The notes: a model not told the origin generated them from the letters alone. A DNA stretch of 47,250 nt from Oscillospiraceae bacterium (GCA_015065065.1 SVQX01000013.1:1-47250), one strand, 5' to 3'; positions 1 through 10,258 are shown, counted from the first letter of the stretch. Translations and numbers: made by a program.

Positions 1-67
1 GTTGTTCAGTTGTCAATGATCGATCGCCGCTTGCCTCAAGGACTCCCACTCTCGGCGCGACTCGCCT

Positions 68-96
68 ATTATACCACAGTCTCTTCAACTTGTCAA
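68..96 (-). promoter_or_regulatory. Consensus sigma70/SigA promoter, TTGACA-N17-TATAAT (minus strand)
   Basis: + strand attata at 68-73 and tgtcaa at 91-96, 17 nt between; reads TTGACA-N17-TATAAT on the minus strand, pointing off the left edge. Confidence 0.8.
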
Positions 97-167
97 TAGG
101 TTTTCTTAAAGTTTTTTCACTTTTTTCAAAAAACTTTTGCGCTGCCACTCAAGCGGACAGCCTGATT

Positions 168-196
168 ATTATACCACATTCTACTTCCCTTGTCAA
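168..196 (-). promoter_or_regulatory. Second consensus promoter, TTGACA-N17-TATAAT (minus strand)
   Basis: attata at 168-173 and tgtcaa at 191-196; exactly 100 bp upstream of the first one, as in tandem rRNA operon promoters. Confidence 0.8.
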
Positions 197-307
197 CATC
201 TTTTTCCAAAAATCCTTCACATTTTTTGCACATCTTTTTATCCCCTCTTTCGTCATTTGTTACAATTTTTGAGGGAATCGCTTATTTTGAAGGAATTTTG
301 CCGTTAT

Positions 308-333
308 AAAGGCGGACAATGCTGTCCGCCTTT
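308..333 (-). terminator. Rho-independent terminator downstream of rubredoxin gene
   Basis: AAAGGCGGACA-atgc-TGTCCGCCTTT hairpin with T/A flanks. Confidence 0.7.
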
Positions 334-393
334 TGTATATTTTTCAAGGGATAGTCCCATGAATAAGTTATAAAAATGAATTGGATGTCCTGC

Positions 394-579
394 TTAATCG
401 GACTCCTCCTCTTTTCCGACGTATTCAAAATCCTCTTTGGAAGCTCCGCACAGTGGGCAGACCCAATCCGCGGGCAGATCCTCAAAATCAGTTCCTTCTT
501 CTACGCCACGGTCGCTATCACCCATTGAGGGTCGATATTCATAACCGCACAAAGCGCACGCATAAATACTCACACTCAT
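394..579 (-). CDS. Rubredoxin
   Basis: 61 aa with two CxxC metal motifs (CALCGYEY...[12 protein letters not shown]); promoter TTGACA-N17-TATTAT at 639-667 (-). Confidence 0.95.
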   Translation of the reverse strand: MSVSIYACALCGYEYRPSMGDSDRGVEEGTDFEDLPADWVCPLCGASKEDFEYVGKEEESD

Positions 580-852
580 TCCTCCTTAAAGCATTCTTAT
601 CATAATTCTACTGTATATGCGGATTGCATGCGTTATATATAATATAGCAATTCCATTTACTTGTCAAGAGGTTTTTGACATTTTTTTGAATTTTTCACCA
701 TTCAACAAATTCCGCGTTTTTTATCGACTCTTTTTGACAAATTATCACAGTATTTTTCAATTTTCACATGACATAACACGCCGTCCGCAGTCATAATAAT
801 TATATGAGCGGACGTTGATATATGCTACTAAAGAGAGGAGAAAACGAAAAAA

Positions 853-2466
853 TTGCGCCCTTTATCACGTAAAATTTCTCCCACACGGCGTTTTGCACAG
901 AATGCTATCATGCTGATAGCCGTCAATTTGCTGATGCGCACGGTGGGAGTTTCCTTCAATATATATGTGTCCAATCGCGCCGGAGGGGAGGTCATGGGAC
1001 TTTACTCTCTTTTATCCGGCGTATACACCTTTGCACTCACACTTGGGTGTGGTGGCATAAATCTCGGCACGACACGAATGGTTGCGGACACGCTGGGCAA
1101 GCTTTCCTGCGACTGCAACACCTTTGATCTTGACGACCGTTGCCGCGGTGTTATACGCCGTGTGCTGTCGCGCTGTCTTGCTTACAGCCTGGTGCTTAGC
1201 TGTGTCACGGGATTTTTGTTGTTCGTGTCGGCAGGATACATAGGACGGGTATGGCTTGGTGATGGGCGCACGGTAAATTCACTGCGAGTGCTTGCGCTTA
1301 CCCTTCCCCCTATTGCATTGTCCTCTTGCCTTAGCGGATATTTTACTGCCGTCCGACGTGTCAGCCGAAACGCCGCAGTCAGCATAATCGGTCAGCTTGC
1401 TCGGATAGGACTTTGCGCTTACCTTCTTTCATTCATGCTTGCGGACGGAATCGAGGGCGCGTGTCTTTCTTTAGTGCTTGGCGGCGCGCTGTCCGAACTT
1501 ATTTCCTTCATTCTCTCATTTATCGCTTACGAGATTGACAAAAATCAATATTTAAAAAAGCCACGGCAGAACACGCCAGGTGACGAATCTGACTCGCTGA
1601 CGTACGATCTGCTCGGAATCACAGTTCCTGTTACGCTCAGTGCGTGCCTTCGGTCAGGGCTTATAACCATTGAGCATATTCTTATACCTCGCGGACTCAA
1701 AAAAAGCGGCGCGTCGTGGGCGGCGGCTTTGTCCTCGTACGGTGTGCTTCACAGCATGGTGTTGCCCGTCGTGCTATTTCCGTCGGCGTTCATTTCGTCA
1801 TTTTCGGGGCTGCTCGTTCCTGAAATTGCGGAGTCAAACGCTGCGTCTGACAGTGCGCGAGTGATGCGGATATCCGAAAAGATAATCACACCCGCGCTTA
1901 TATTTTCCTTTGGTGTAGCAGGAATAATGAGCTGCTTTTCGGATGGGCTCGGCATGGTGCTTTACAACAGCGCCGAGGCGGGCAGATACATTCGGATGTT
2001 AGCGCCGCTCATCCCGATAATGTACGTTGACAGCTCGGTGGATGCGGTGCTGAAGGGTATGGGCGAGCAGGTCTACTCAATGAACGTCAATATAATCGAC
2101 GCCCTTGCATCTGTGATATTAGTGTGGATACTGACGCCGCGGATGGGGCTTTACGGCTACATTGTCACCATTTATTTTACGGAGATACTCAACACTACCC
2201 TTTCGCTGGCAAGAATGTTATCCGTCAGTAAAATGAAAGTACATTTGTGGCGTCAGGTATTCGGACCGCTTGTCGCCGTGGTGGGTGTGTGTTGCTTGCT
2301 CAACATAGTTCTGCCGTTTATCCTTCCAATGCTTCCTCTTGGTACCGTTACAGCGCAAGTAGTCTTTTCCATCAGCGCGGCGGCGGTTTTGTATGTAGCT
2401 GTGTTGCCGCTTGTGGGCGTGGTGAGGAAAAGTGACGTGCGGTTGTTGAAAAGTATTGTAAAGTAA
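853..2466 (+). CDS. Polysaccharide/lipid flippase, MATE/MurJ/SpoVB-like multi-pass membrane protein
   Basis: 537 aa, TTG start preceded by gagaggag; SpoVB/PST-like transmembrane pattern (NAIMLIAVNLLMRTVGVSFNIYVSNRAGGEVMGLYSLL). Confidence 0.8.
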   Translation: MRPLSRKISPTRRFAQNAIMLIAVNLLMRTVGVSFNIYVSNRAGGEVMGLYSLLSGVYTFALTLGCGGINLGTTRMVADTLGKLSCDCNTFDLDDRCRGVIRRVLSRCLAYSLVLSCVTGFLLFVSAGYIGRVWLGDGRTVNSLRVLALTLPPIALSSCLSGYFTAVRRVSRNAAVSIIGQLARIGLCAYLLSFMLADGIEGACLSLVLGGALSELISFILSFIAYEIDKNQYLKKPRQNTPGDESDSLTYDLLGITVPVTLSACLRSGLITIEHILIPRGLKKSGASWAAALSSYGVLHSMVLPVVLFPSAFISSFSGLLVPEIAESNAASDSARVMRISEKIITPALIFSFGVAGIMSCFSDGLGMVLYNSAEAGRYIRMLAPLIPIMYVDSSVDAVLKGMGEQVYSMNVNIIDALASVILVWILTPRMGLYGYIVTIYFTEILNTTLSLARMLSVSKMKVHLWRQVFGPLVAVVGVCCLLNIVLPFILPMLPLGTVTAQVVFSISAAAVLYVAVLPLVGVVRKSDVRLLKSIVK

Positions 2467-2473
2467 TAAAAGA

Positions 2474-2509
2474 AAACATGAGCAGGCTCAAACGAGCCTG
2501 CTCATGTTT
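2474..2509. terminator. Bidirectional terminator between convergent genes
   Basis: Perfect 16-bp stem aaacatgagcaggctc-aaac-gagcctgctcatgttt. Confidence 0.85.
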
Positions 2510-2517
2510 CTATCTGT

Positions 2518-3873
2518 TCAGCTTCTCTTCCAGATATATGATTGGTACATATACGTTAAAAAAGAAGCGGCTGTAGATGGGGTGTCAAGTCCCGAGATGC
2601 TTGTGGTGTCGCCAATATTATCTCCAAACGACGAATCACCTATATAAGTCACCTGCCAACCCTCGGTATTTTCAAAGTCAACCTCTGCAAGGCTATCACA
2701 TCCGTAAAATGCCTGTTTCCCAATATTTGTTACGTTTGCGGGTATAGTCATCTCCACAAGATCGGTGCAACCGTTGAACGCCTTATCACCAATATTCTCC
2801 ACACTTTGGGGAATAGTTATGGTCTTGAGCTTTTCGCATCCGTTGAAAGCAGAATCGTCAATACTCGTCATGCCGTCGGGAAGGATCACTTCGGTAAGGC
2901 TTGTGCAACCGGAGAATGTAAACATTTCGATACCTTTAACGCCGTCAGGAATAATTACACGTTCAAGAGTCCAGCAAGCACTAAAAGCATGACTTCCAAT
3001 ATTCATCAATCCGTCGCCAAGATCTATAGCCTTCAAGCCTACACAGCCACCAAAGGCATTACTGCCTATCTCTGTTACGCTGTCGGCAAGGGTTATGTCA
3101 GTGATATATTCGCAAGCGTAAAAAGCAAAATCGCCAATGCTTGAACCACCGGTGATCACTATCGTTTCCAAGCACTGCGGAACATAATTGCTCTGCACCA
3201 TATACGAGGATTCGAGCTGGAAAATATATCCGAAATGCGTATGATCCGCGCCATCCTTGGAAGCTCCCACAAATGGAAGAGTTATGCTTTCAAGGCTTGT
3301 GCAGCCGTAAAAACACGCACCACCGATCTCGGTAACTCCTGCGGGGACAACGACATTTTTCAACTCGCGGCAATTTATAAACGCCTTGTCACCAATGCTT
3401 GTAACACTATCAGGAATCGTAACGCTCGCAAGGTCAAGGCAATCGGCAAATGCTCCCCATCCAATAGCCGTAACGGTATCACCGCTCGGGGATACGGAAG
3501 GAATTACGATACCCTTGATCGTCTGGTCGGTGACGTATTGTACGAAACAAGTACCGTCGCCGTTAGATTGGAACACGAGAACCTCAGGCTCAGTTGTCGC
3601 GTCCGTTTCCGATTCCGTTTCTGTTTCCGATTCCGTTTGCGTTTCGGTTTCAGCGTTTGACTCGGACTCCGATTCACTCTCGGTTTCGGTTGTTGACTCG
3701 TTCTCGGTTTCGGTCACTGATTCGGTGAAGCTCTCGGTTTCGGTGCAGTCAGCGGTAGTTTCCTCCGACGTTGCGGTGGTGTCATTTCCGTCCCCGGTGT
3801 TACACGCCGCGAGGGTGAGCATGCAGGTCAGCGCGACAAGCGCAATAAGTACTATTAAAAGTTTGTTTTTCAT
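2518..3873 (-). CDS. BspA-like leucine-rich-repeat (LRR_5) surface lipoprotein
   Basis: Start trimmed to MKNKLLIVLIALVALTCMLTLAACN (lipobox); T/E/S-rich linker followed by ~23-aa LRR_5 repeats (SVTSIGDKAFINCRELKNVVVPAGVTEIGGACFYGC...). Confidence 0.85.
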   Translation of the reverse strand: MKNKLLIVLIALVALTCMLTLAACNTGDGNDTTATSEETTADCTETESFTESVTETENESTTETESESESESNAETETQTESETETESETDATTEPEVLVFQSNGDGTCFVQYVTDQTIKGIVIPSVSPSGDTVTAIGWGAFADCLDLASVTIPDSVTSIGDKAFINCRELKNVVVPAGVTEIGGACFYGCTSLESITLPFVGASKDGADHTHFGYIFQLESSYMVQSNYVPQCLETIVITGGSSIGDFAFYACEYITDITLADSVTEIGSNAFGGCVGLKAIDLGDGLMNIGSHAFSACWTLERVIIPDGVKGIEMFTFSGCTSLTEVILPDGMTSIDDSAFNGCEKLKTITIPQSVENIGDKAFNGCTDLVEMTIPANVTNIGKQAFYGCDSLAEVDFENTEGWQVTYIGDSSFGDNIGDTTSISGLDTPSTAASFLTYMYQSYIWKRS

Positions 3874-3886
3874 TGAATTTCTCCTT

Positions 3887-4333
3887 TTACGCACCCGTCG
3901 AGCCAAAGCCGCCTTCGCCGCGCTGTGTATCGTCGAGGTCGTCAACCACGTGGAATACTGCTTGCTCCACGGGTATGATGAGCAGCTGTGCAACTCTGTC
4001 GCCTCCGCAAACGGTGCGGTCGGTGTCGCCGTGATTATGGAGAGCAACCATTATCTCGCCGCGGTAGTCGCTGTCAATTACGCCAACCTTATTTGCGGGG
4101 GCAAGTCCCGACTTGCAGGCGAGTCCGCTACGCGCGCAGACAAGCCCTACGTAGCTGTCGGGGATAGCCATAGCAACTCCCGTATGCACGAAAGCAGTCT
4201 TGCCCGCGGGGATAGTGACATCTCCCGCCGACGGCAAGGAATACAGGTCCGCACCCGCCGCGTATGCGGATGAATATACGGGCAAAATTGCTGTGTCATC
4301 AAGCTTTTTTACAGATATCTGCTTTATATTCAT
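3887..4333 (-). CDS. dut: dUTP diphosphatase
   Basis: MNIKQISVKKLDDTAILPVYSSAYAAGADLYS...; dUTPase motifs ARSGLA, GVIDSDYRGEI, RVAQLLI, RGEGGFGSTG. Start trimmed to 4333. Confidence 0.93.
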   Translation of the reverse strand: MNIKQISVKKLDDTAILPVYSSAYAAGADLYSLPSAGDVTIPAGKTAFVHTGVAMAIPDSYVGLVCARSGLACKSGLAPANKVGVIDSDYRGEIMVALHNHGDTDRTVCGGDRVAQLLIIPVEQAVFHVVDDLDDTQRGEGGFGSTGA

Positions 4334-4902
4334 TATGTTTCCTTCCCCGCAAAAATCACCTTGTGGCATTTCTGCGGAATTTGAAATTCCGAAAAATACA
4401 TGTCCTCAAGCGGGATCCACTTGTTCTCAAAGGCTTTCAATTTTTCAGCGCCGTTGCGCTTCAATATCCTTGCCCTTTGCAGACTGCTGTCCACGTCGCA
4501 AAAAATCGCTATGTCGTAATACTTCCCCAAGTGCGGGTGGAGTGAATATGCGCCCTCTACTATGAGAAAGTCTTTTTTGCGAACTCGCACAAGCTTGCCC
4601 TCCGACATGGTGGAGCAATCAAAGCGGCGGTAGGAAAAGCTTTTGCCTATCTTGGATATTACCTCACTGTAAAGCCGCTCGTAGTCCACGTTACCGCCCA
4701 CCTCGGCATATCTTTCAGGGGTGCGCAAACGAGGCGGCAAAAAGAAATCATCCGTATGCACGACGTCGCAATCCAGCACCGCCGCAAGCTTTGTCGCGAG
4801 GGTAGTCTTACCCGCGCCGCATCTGCCGTCGATAGCGATAACTATGACGCCGTCAGCCTTTGGCGGGAGCAAGGACAAAATCTCATTCAAAATGTCAGCC
4901 AT
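4333..4902 (-). CDS. Uridine kinase-like P-loop nucleoside kinase
   Basis: Walker A DGRCGAGKTT; VVHTDDFFLPP. Its stop (TAA) overlaps the dut ATG by one base (TAATG). Confidence 0.75.
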   Translation of the reverse strand: MADILNEILSLLPPKADGVIVIAIDGRCGAGKTTLATKLAAVLDCDVVHTDDFFLPPRLRTPERYAEVGGNVDYERLYSEVISKIGKSFSYRRFDCSTMSEGKLVRVRKKDFLIVEGAYSLHPHLGKYYDIAIFCDVDSSLQRARILKRNGAEKLKAFENKWIPLEDMYFSEFQIPQKCHKVIFAGKET

Positions 4903-6040
4903 TGCTCTTTTGCGAGTCGGCAAGAGCCGCGCGGAGCATTGTGGGAATATCTATGCTCTGCGGGCAAACCGCCGAGCAAGCACCGCACTCAACGCAACGC
5001 GATACTCCCTTCTCCTCCTTTTCAAGGCGGGAGAGCTTATTTGATGTAATTGAGATATCGTCAAAGCGATATCCGTCGTTCCACGCCGAGAACACCCCGG
5101 GAATATCCACACCCTGCGGACACGGCATACAATATTTACAGCCCGTACAGCCCACACGGATTCGGGCGAGGTACGCCTCTCTTGCGCGCTCAACTATCTG
5201 CAGCTCCTCGTCGGTCATTCTGCCGTCGGTAGAATCGAATATGCGCAGGTTTTCCTTTGTCATTTCAAGGTTAGTCATGCCCGACAGAACGGTCGCCACC
5301 TGTGGGAAGCTGCACAGCCATCTGAACGCCCACTCAACGGGGGTGCGTTTTTCCTTGTACTCATCAAATATCGCCGCGACGTCAGCAGGAACGGTCGCAA
5401 GCTTTCCGCCCAGCAGACCCTCCATTATGACGACGGGAATATTTTTCCTGCCCGCCAGCTCAAGTCCGCGCAGTCCCGGGCGGTCGCCAACAACGTCGAG
5501 ATAATTGAACTGTATCTGGCACATATCCCAATCGTAGTCATTCAGGATATACTCAAATGCGTCGTAGTTGTCGTGGAAGGAGAAGCATGCATACTTTATT
5601 CTGCCCTCTCTTTTGAGTCCGTCAAGAAACTCGCGCACGCCGAGCTTGCGCATTTTATCCCACGCACCGCGGTTAAGGGCATGGACGAGATAAAAGTCGA
5701 TATGATCGGTGTTAAGTGCCGCAAGCTGCTCCTCGAAAAAGCGCATAAGATCTTCCGTCTTTTCGCAATTCCATGTGGGCAATTTGGTTGCCAGCGCAAC
5801 TCTTTCGCGGTATCCGTCCGCGAGTGCGCGACCAACCACAGACTCGTTTTGTCCTCTTGAATAAACGTAAGCGGTATCAACGTAATCCACACCGCCGTCA
5901 ATAGCGGCGCGAATGATGGAGATAGCGTTTTCCTCGTCAACGACGCTGTTACCGTCGATCTCCTTCATGGGAAAGCGCATGCATCCCAGACCGAATGCGG
6001 AATGGCTGACGCCAAGCTTACCGAAATTTCTATACTGCAT
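4895..6040 (-). CDS. Aldo/keto reductase with C-terminal 4Fe-4S domain
   Basis: AKR motifs (DTAYVYSRGQNE, KLP, DFYLVHAL); C-terminal CTGCKYCMPCPQGVDIP and CVECGACSAVCPQSIDIP clusters. Confidence 0.9.
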   Translation of the reverse strand: MQYRNFGKLGVSHSAFGLGCMRFPMKEIDGNSVVDEENAISIIRAAIDGGVDYVDTAYVYSRGQNESVVGRALADGYRERVALATKLPTWNCEKTEDLMRFFEEQLAALNTDHIDFYLVHALNRGAWDKMRKLGVREFLDGLKREGRIKYACFSFHDNYDAFEYILNDYDWDMCQIQFNYLDVVGDRPGLRGLELAGRKNIPVVIMEGLLGGKLATVPADVAAIFDEYKEKRTPVEWAFRWLCSFPQVATVLSGMTNLEMTKENLRIFDSTDGRMTDEELQIVERAREAYLARIRVGCTGCKYCMPCPQGVDIPGVFSAWNDGYRFDDISITSNKLSRLEKEEKGVSRCVECGACSAVCPQSIDIPTMLRAALADSQKSNG

Positions 6041-6055
6041 AACTACTCCTTATAT

Positions 6056-8029
6056 TTAAATTTTAAAGCCTTCGATTGTCGCAAGCTCGTCAAGCTCGCG
6101 CTTCCATACTGCGTAAGATGCATCGGAGGGCATTGACAGATCTCCGCGCGGGGAAACTCCTACTGAGCCTACCTTCGGTCCGTCGGGAAGGCAGGAGCGC
6201 TTAAACTGCTGATTAAAGAAGCGTTTCATGAATACGGACAGCCATTTATACACCGTTTCGCCGTCGTATTTGTCGCCGAAGGCATATCGCGCAAGACGGT
6301 ATATCTTTGCAGGCGATGCACCGCGGCGTATAAGGTGATAGAGGAAAAAGTCGTGAAGCTCGTAAGGTCCCACGAGGTCCTCTGTTTTCTGCGCAATATC
6401 TCCCTTTTTATCCGCGGGCAAAAGCTCGGGGGAAACGGGAGTATCCAAAACATCACGGAGGGCTGCGGCAAGCTCTCCCTCACCCTTTCCCTCGGCATTT
6501 TCTGCATACCACGAAACGATATGCCGCACAAGGGTTTTCGGCACTCCGCCGTTGACGGAGTACATAGACATATGGTCGCCGTTATAGGTCGCCCAGCCGA
6601 GAGCCAGCTCAGAGAGGTCGCCCGTACCGATAACCATTCCACCCTCGGCGTTGGCAATATCCATCAGCACCTGTGTGCGCTCTCTCGCCTGCGCGTTTTC
6701 GTAGACTACGTTATAGTTATCCTCAGCGTGACCGATATCTCTGAAATGCACCTTTACAGCATCGTAAATATCCACGCATCTGAAATCCACGCCAAGGCTT
6801 TCGCAAAGCACGGTTGCGTTATTTTTAGTGCGCTTGGTCGTGCCGAAGCAAGGCATGGTAACAGCGATAATGTCCTTTCGGTCGCGTCCGAGGATGTCCA
6901 TAGCCCTCGCCATAACGAGCAGTGCAAGGCTGGAATCAAGTCCGCCCGAAATACCGATAATTATCTTTTTCGCATACGCGCGCTTGATACGGGTCTTGAG
7001 CCCCTGCGCCTGAATGGTAAGGATACGCTCGCACGCCGCATCCACCTTTTCCTTCTCATCGGGGATAAAGGGATGCGCGGAGATCCTGCGCGTCAGCTCG
7101 GTGGTGCTGTTTCCAAGTGTGAAATAAGCCTCATGATATTCTCCGAGATAGGGCGTGGTGTAGGTATTCTGTCTGCGGCGCTCGTAGGATATTTTTTCAA
7201 TATCTATCTCCGAGAAAATATAGCTTCCGCCCTCGCACACAACGCAATTTGCATTATCAAAGGGACGGCGCTCCGCAAGCATCTCACCGCACTCGGCTAT
7301 CATATCGTGTCCCGAGAATACAAGATCGGTGGTGGACTCGTCGTCGCCGCAGGAGGAATAGATATATCCTCCGTGGATAACCGCGGACTGTCCAAGCACT
7401 AAAGCGCGGCGCTTTGCCTCCTTGCCCACAAGCTCAAAGGATGCGGAGAGGTTGCAGATAAGAGTAGCACCCGCCCCTGCCGCCGCTGCAGAGGGAGGAG
7501 TGGATATCCAAAAATCCTCACAGACCTCAACACCGACGCAAAGACTCGGCATATCGGTATTCACAAAAAGCTGCTTTGTGCCGAGCATAACGAAAGCACC
7601 GTCAAGCTCGTAAGCGATATTATCCTCGGGCGCGGGGGTAAACCATCTGCCCTCGCTATGTGCGTTATGATTTGGGATATGGCTTTTCGGCACAAGTCCA
7701 AGCAGGCTGCCGCCGCACACTGCCGCCGCGCAGTTATAAAGCTTGTCCCCAACGCACACGGGCAGACCGATAACGGACATCATATCTAAGTCTGCGGTTT
7801 CTGCAATATATTCCGAAAGCGCAGTCTTGGCTGCGGATATCAGCGTTCCCTGATAAAACAAATCCCCGCAGGTATAGCCTGTTATGGCAAGCTCGGGAAA
7901 TACAAGCACCTTGACTCCCCTATCCGCCGCGTTGCGTGCTATATCGATACAAGCCTTTACGTTATACTCACAATCCGCGACCTGCACGTGCGGTGTAGCA
8001 GATGCCACCTTTACAAATCCGTGTTTCAT
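6056..8029 (-). CDS. nadE: Glutamine-dependent NAD(+) synthetase
   Basis: 657 aa; N-terminal nitrilase-like amidohydrolase (FPELAITGYTCGDLF, GVEVCEDFW) plus NAD synthase domain (IIGISGGLDSSLAL, GTGDLSELALGWATYNGDH). Confidence 0.95.
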   Translation of the reverse strand: MKHGFVKVASATPHVQVADCEYNVKACIDIARNAADRGVKVLVFPELAITGYTCGDLFYQGTLISAAKTALSEYIAETADLDMMSVIGLPVCVGDKLYNCAAAVCGGSLLGLVPKSHIPNHNAHSEGRWFTPAPEDNIAYELDGAFVMLGTKQLFVNTDMPSLCVGVEVCEDFWISTPPSAAAAGAGATLICNLSASFELVGKEAKRRALVLGQSAVIHGGYIYSSCGDDESTTDLVFSGHDMIAECGEMLAERRPFDNANCVVCEGGSYIFSEIDIEKISYERRRQNTYTTPYLGEYHEAYFTLGNSTTELTRRISAHPFIPDEKEKVDAACERILTIQAQGLKTRIKRAYAKKIIIGISGGLDSSLALLVMARAMDILGRDRKDIIAVTMPCFGTTKRTKNNATVLCESLGVDFRCVDIYDAVKVHFRDIGHAEDNYNVVYENAQARERTQVLMDIANAEGGMVIGTGDLSELALGWATYNGDHMSMYSVNGGVPKTLVRHIVSWYAENAEGKGEGELAAALRDVLDTPVSPELLPADKKGDIAQKTEDLVGPYELHDFFLYHLIRRGASPAKIYRLARYAFGDKYDGETVYKWLSVFMKRFFNQQFKRSCLPDGPKVGSVGVSPRGDLSMPSDASYAVWKRELDELATIEGFKI

Positions 8030-8107
8030 TTAATTTATGCTCCCCTCTGCCGCAAAGACGGCGAAAAGTATATAAAAATCGGTGCAATTATCTATGCATA
8101 CATAATA

Positions 8108-8136
8108 ATTATACCACCGTTATAAAGCTTTGTCAA
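8108..8136 (-). promoter_or_regulatory. Promoter for the nadE-AKR-kinase-dut operon
   Basis: TTGACA-N17-TATAAT on the minus strand (attata 8108-8113; tgtcaa 8131-8136). Confidence 0.75.
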
Positions 8137-8207
8137 CAAAAAGCCGACATATTATAATGATAGAAAAATATTTTTCAAAAAAACCGATATTTTTTTCAAA
8201 AAACCTA

Positions 8208-8236
8208 TTGACAAACCCAAATTGATGTGTTATAAT
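8208..8236 (+). promoter_or_regulatory. Promoter of tRNA-Glu
   Basis: ttgaca 8208-8213, 17-nt spacer, tataat 8231-8236. Confidence 0.85.
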
Positions 8237-8268
8237 ATGCAAGTCGTCAGCAAGGCGGCACAAAATAA

Positions 8269-8343
8269 GGCCCCATAGTCAAGCGGCTAAGACGTCGCCC
8301 TCTCACGGCGAAGGCGTGGGTTCGATTCCCGCTGGGGTCACCA
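8269..8343 (+). tRNA. tRNA-Glu (anticodon CTC)
   Basis: GGCCCCA...TGGGGTC acceptor stem; anticodon loop CTCTCAC; T-arm GTGGGTTCGATTCCCGC; encoded CCA. Confidence 0.95.
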
Positions 8344-8345
8344 AA

Positions 8346-8371
8346 ATCCGGACTTTTAAAGTTCGGATTTC
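8346..8371 (+). terminator. Terminator after tRNA-Glu
   Basis: aaatccggact-ttta-aagttcggattt hairpin followed by ctttttacc. Confidence 0.65.
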
Positions 8372-8398
8372 TTTTTACCTAAAAAATCGGAGGAGCAA

Positions 8399-8977
8399 AT
8401 GGGTATTGGAGATCTGTTCCTGCTTGCGGTGGGACTTTCTATGGACGCGCTCGCCGTCGCTATATGCAAGGGCTTATCGGTGCGGAGGCTGAAGCTCAAG
8501 CATGCGCTGACAGTCGGACTGTATTTCGGCGGATTTCAGGCAGGCATGCCGCTTATCGGCTACTTTCTCGGCAAGCAATTTGAATCCTACATCACCAGCA
8601 TTGACCATTGGATAGCCTTTGTCTTGCTTACAATAATCGGTATAAATATGATACGCGAATCCTGCTCGTGCGCAGAGGAGCTGAACGATTCCTTTTCCCC
8701 GAGGGCTATGCTCCCTATGGCGGTCGCCACAAGCATTGACGCGCTGGCTATCGGCGTTACCTTCGCATTTTTGAAGGTTAATATCGGAGCCGCCGTATCC
8801 TTTATCGGAATTATTACCTTCCTACTCTCCGCAGTGGGAGTATACCTTGGAAATATTTTCGGCGCAAAATACAAGTCCAAGGCAGAGCTTGTCGGCGGTA
8901 TCGTGCTTATATTTATGGGCGCGAAAATACTCGTCGAGCATCTCGGACTTTGGGAAAAGCTCCTCTCTCTGTTTTGA
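8399..8977 (+). CDS. mntP: Manganese efflux pump MntP family
   Basis: 192 aa; MntP/DUF204 signatures [15 protein letters not shown] and [16 protein letters not shown]. Confidence 0.9.
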   Translation: MGIGDLFLLAVGLSMDALAVAICKGLSVRRLKLKHALTVGLYFGGFQAGMPLIGYFLGKQFESYITSIDHWIAFVLLTIIGINMIRESCSCAEELNDSFSPRAMLPMAVATSIDALAIGVTFAFLKVNIGAAVSFIGIITFLLSAVGVYLGNIFGAKYKSKAELVGGIVLIFMGAKILVEHLGLWEKLLSLF

Positions 8978-9002
8978 TTTAATTTAATACTTAATACAAA
9001 AA

Positions 9003-9043
9003 CTCCGCGAGGATATCGGTCAACGCCGATGCCCCGCGGAGCT
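9003..9043. terminator. Terminator-like hairpin between convergent genes
   Basis: ctccgcgagg..atcgg/ccgat..ccccgcggag nested inverted repeat. Confidence 0.6.
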
Positions 9044-9049
9044 TTAATT

Positions 9050-10258
9050 CTATTTGACTGTAACGTCAAAGCCTCTTACTACTCTATTTTCATACGCGCC
9101 GCCATTAGTTCCATCTCTGCCGCTGTCGCCAAGCGCGGTAGTACCTGCCCTGCCGCCCAGACCGCCCATGCCTGCATAGAAGTTCAGCTCGCCGTCATTG
9201 TATGTCGCAAGATTTTCACATACGATAGCAGATCCGCCCTTGCCGCCGTCACCGCCGTTGTTACCCGAGATAAGACCGCTTTGAGCGTTGCCGCCGTTGC
9301 TTCCACTGCCGCCTTCAACCGTGAAAACCGCAGCTCTGTGCGTAATGAGATTGAGGTCGCCCGTTATGATAATACCTGCAACTCCGTCAAGTCCCGGCGC
9401 CCCGTCCCGGCCGTTGACCAAGTCCTCGACCTTATCCCATGCATTTTCAACCGTTTCAAGCTGGCTGTACATAACGCCCTCGAACATTTGAGCATAGTAA
9501 TCTATGCCGTGAATTATGGACATTGCCGTGCTTTTGGCAGAGGATATGCAATAGTAATATGCGTAAGCGGCTGTTCCTACTGTATCCACAAAATTGTCAA
9601 TAACCGATATTGATTCAGCGGTATAGGGGTTATCTCCGCCCTTTACGGATACGTTGCCCTGCACACTCAGATTTATATCCGAGCTGCTGAATGAATACAG
9701 TGCAGGCGAGAGATCGGGAGCCTTTATCTGCACGTTATCAAGGACGATATCAAGATTTTCGTAGCGTTCCTCAACGTATACGGAAAGCTTATGCTCGACG
9801 TCGGGAGTGGATGAATAAATACGCACGTAGTTATACTCGGGCGTAATATTCAAAAGCTCCTCAGAATACTCTGCGAGATCCACCTCAAGCTTGTTAAATT
9901 CCATCTCGCTCTTTTTTTGCAAAAGAACACTTCCGACCTGCTTGCCTCGTGAGTCGCGAATTGGATATGCATCTCCTTCATCCGAAACTCTGTAATCGTA
10001 GTTATAAAAGGAGAATATGCCGTTTATTTCGTTGAACTGTCCGTGTTCTATACCTTCAACGGTATAGGCTTCTCCGTTTTTGGCATATTCCAGAATCAGC
10101 GTGTCGCCAATGGCATTGACCTTGACCGCGCTTTCCTTGCCGTTCGCTCTGCCGAAAAATAGTCCGTTTACAATGGCTACTGCAAGGAGAAAGACTATAA
10201 AGGAAACGGCAAAGTCGGACCATCGGAGATTTCCCCGATTGTTGCTTGTGCTGCTCAT
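9050..10258 (-). CDS. Membrane-anchored protein of unknown function with Gly-rich collagen-like C-terminus
   Basis: 402 aa, one N-terminal TM (FAVSFIVFLLAVAIVNGLFF); C-terminal GRDGAPGLDGVAG and GGDGGKGGSA tracts. Confidence 0.6.
   Translation of the reverse strand: MSSTSNNRGNLRWSDFAVSFIVFLLAVAIVNGLFFGRANGKESAVKVNAIGDTLILEYAKNGEAYTVEGIEHGQFNEINGIFSFYNYDYRVSDEGDAYPIRDSRGKQVGSVLLQKKSEMEFNKLEVDLAEYSEELLNITPEYNYVRIYSSTPDVEHKLSVYVEERYENLDIVLDNVQIKAPDLSPALYSFSSSDINLSVQGNVSVKGGDNPYTAESISVIDNFVDTVGTAAYAYYYCISSAKSTAMSIIHGIDYYAQMFEGVMYSQLETVENAWDKVEDLVNGRDGAPGLDGVAGIIITGDLNLITHRAAVFTVEGGSGSNGGNAQSGLISGNNGGDGGKGGSAIVCENLATYNDGELNFYAGMGGLGGRAGTTALGDSGRDGTNGGAYENRVVRGFDVTVK

Noticed and set aside
3386-4273. 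295-aa plus-strand ORF (Ser/Val-rich)
   Set aside because: Antisense to the T/E/S-rich linker of the BspA-like protein and to dut; low-complexity artefact.
6335-7402. 355-aa plus-strand ORF
   Set aside because: Antisense to nadE, which has clear catalytic motifs; no domain evidence.
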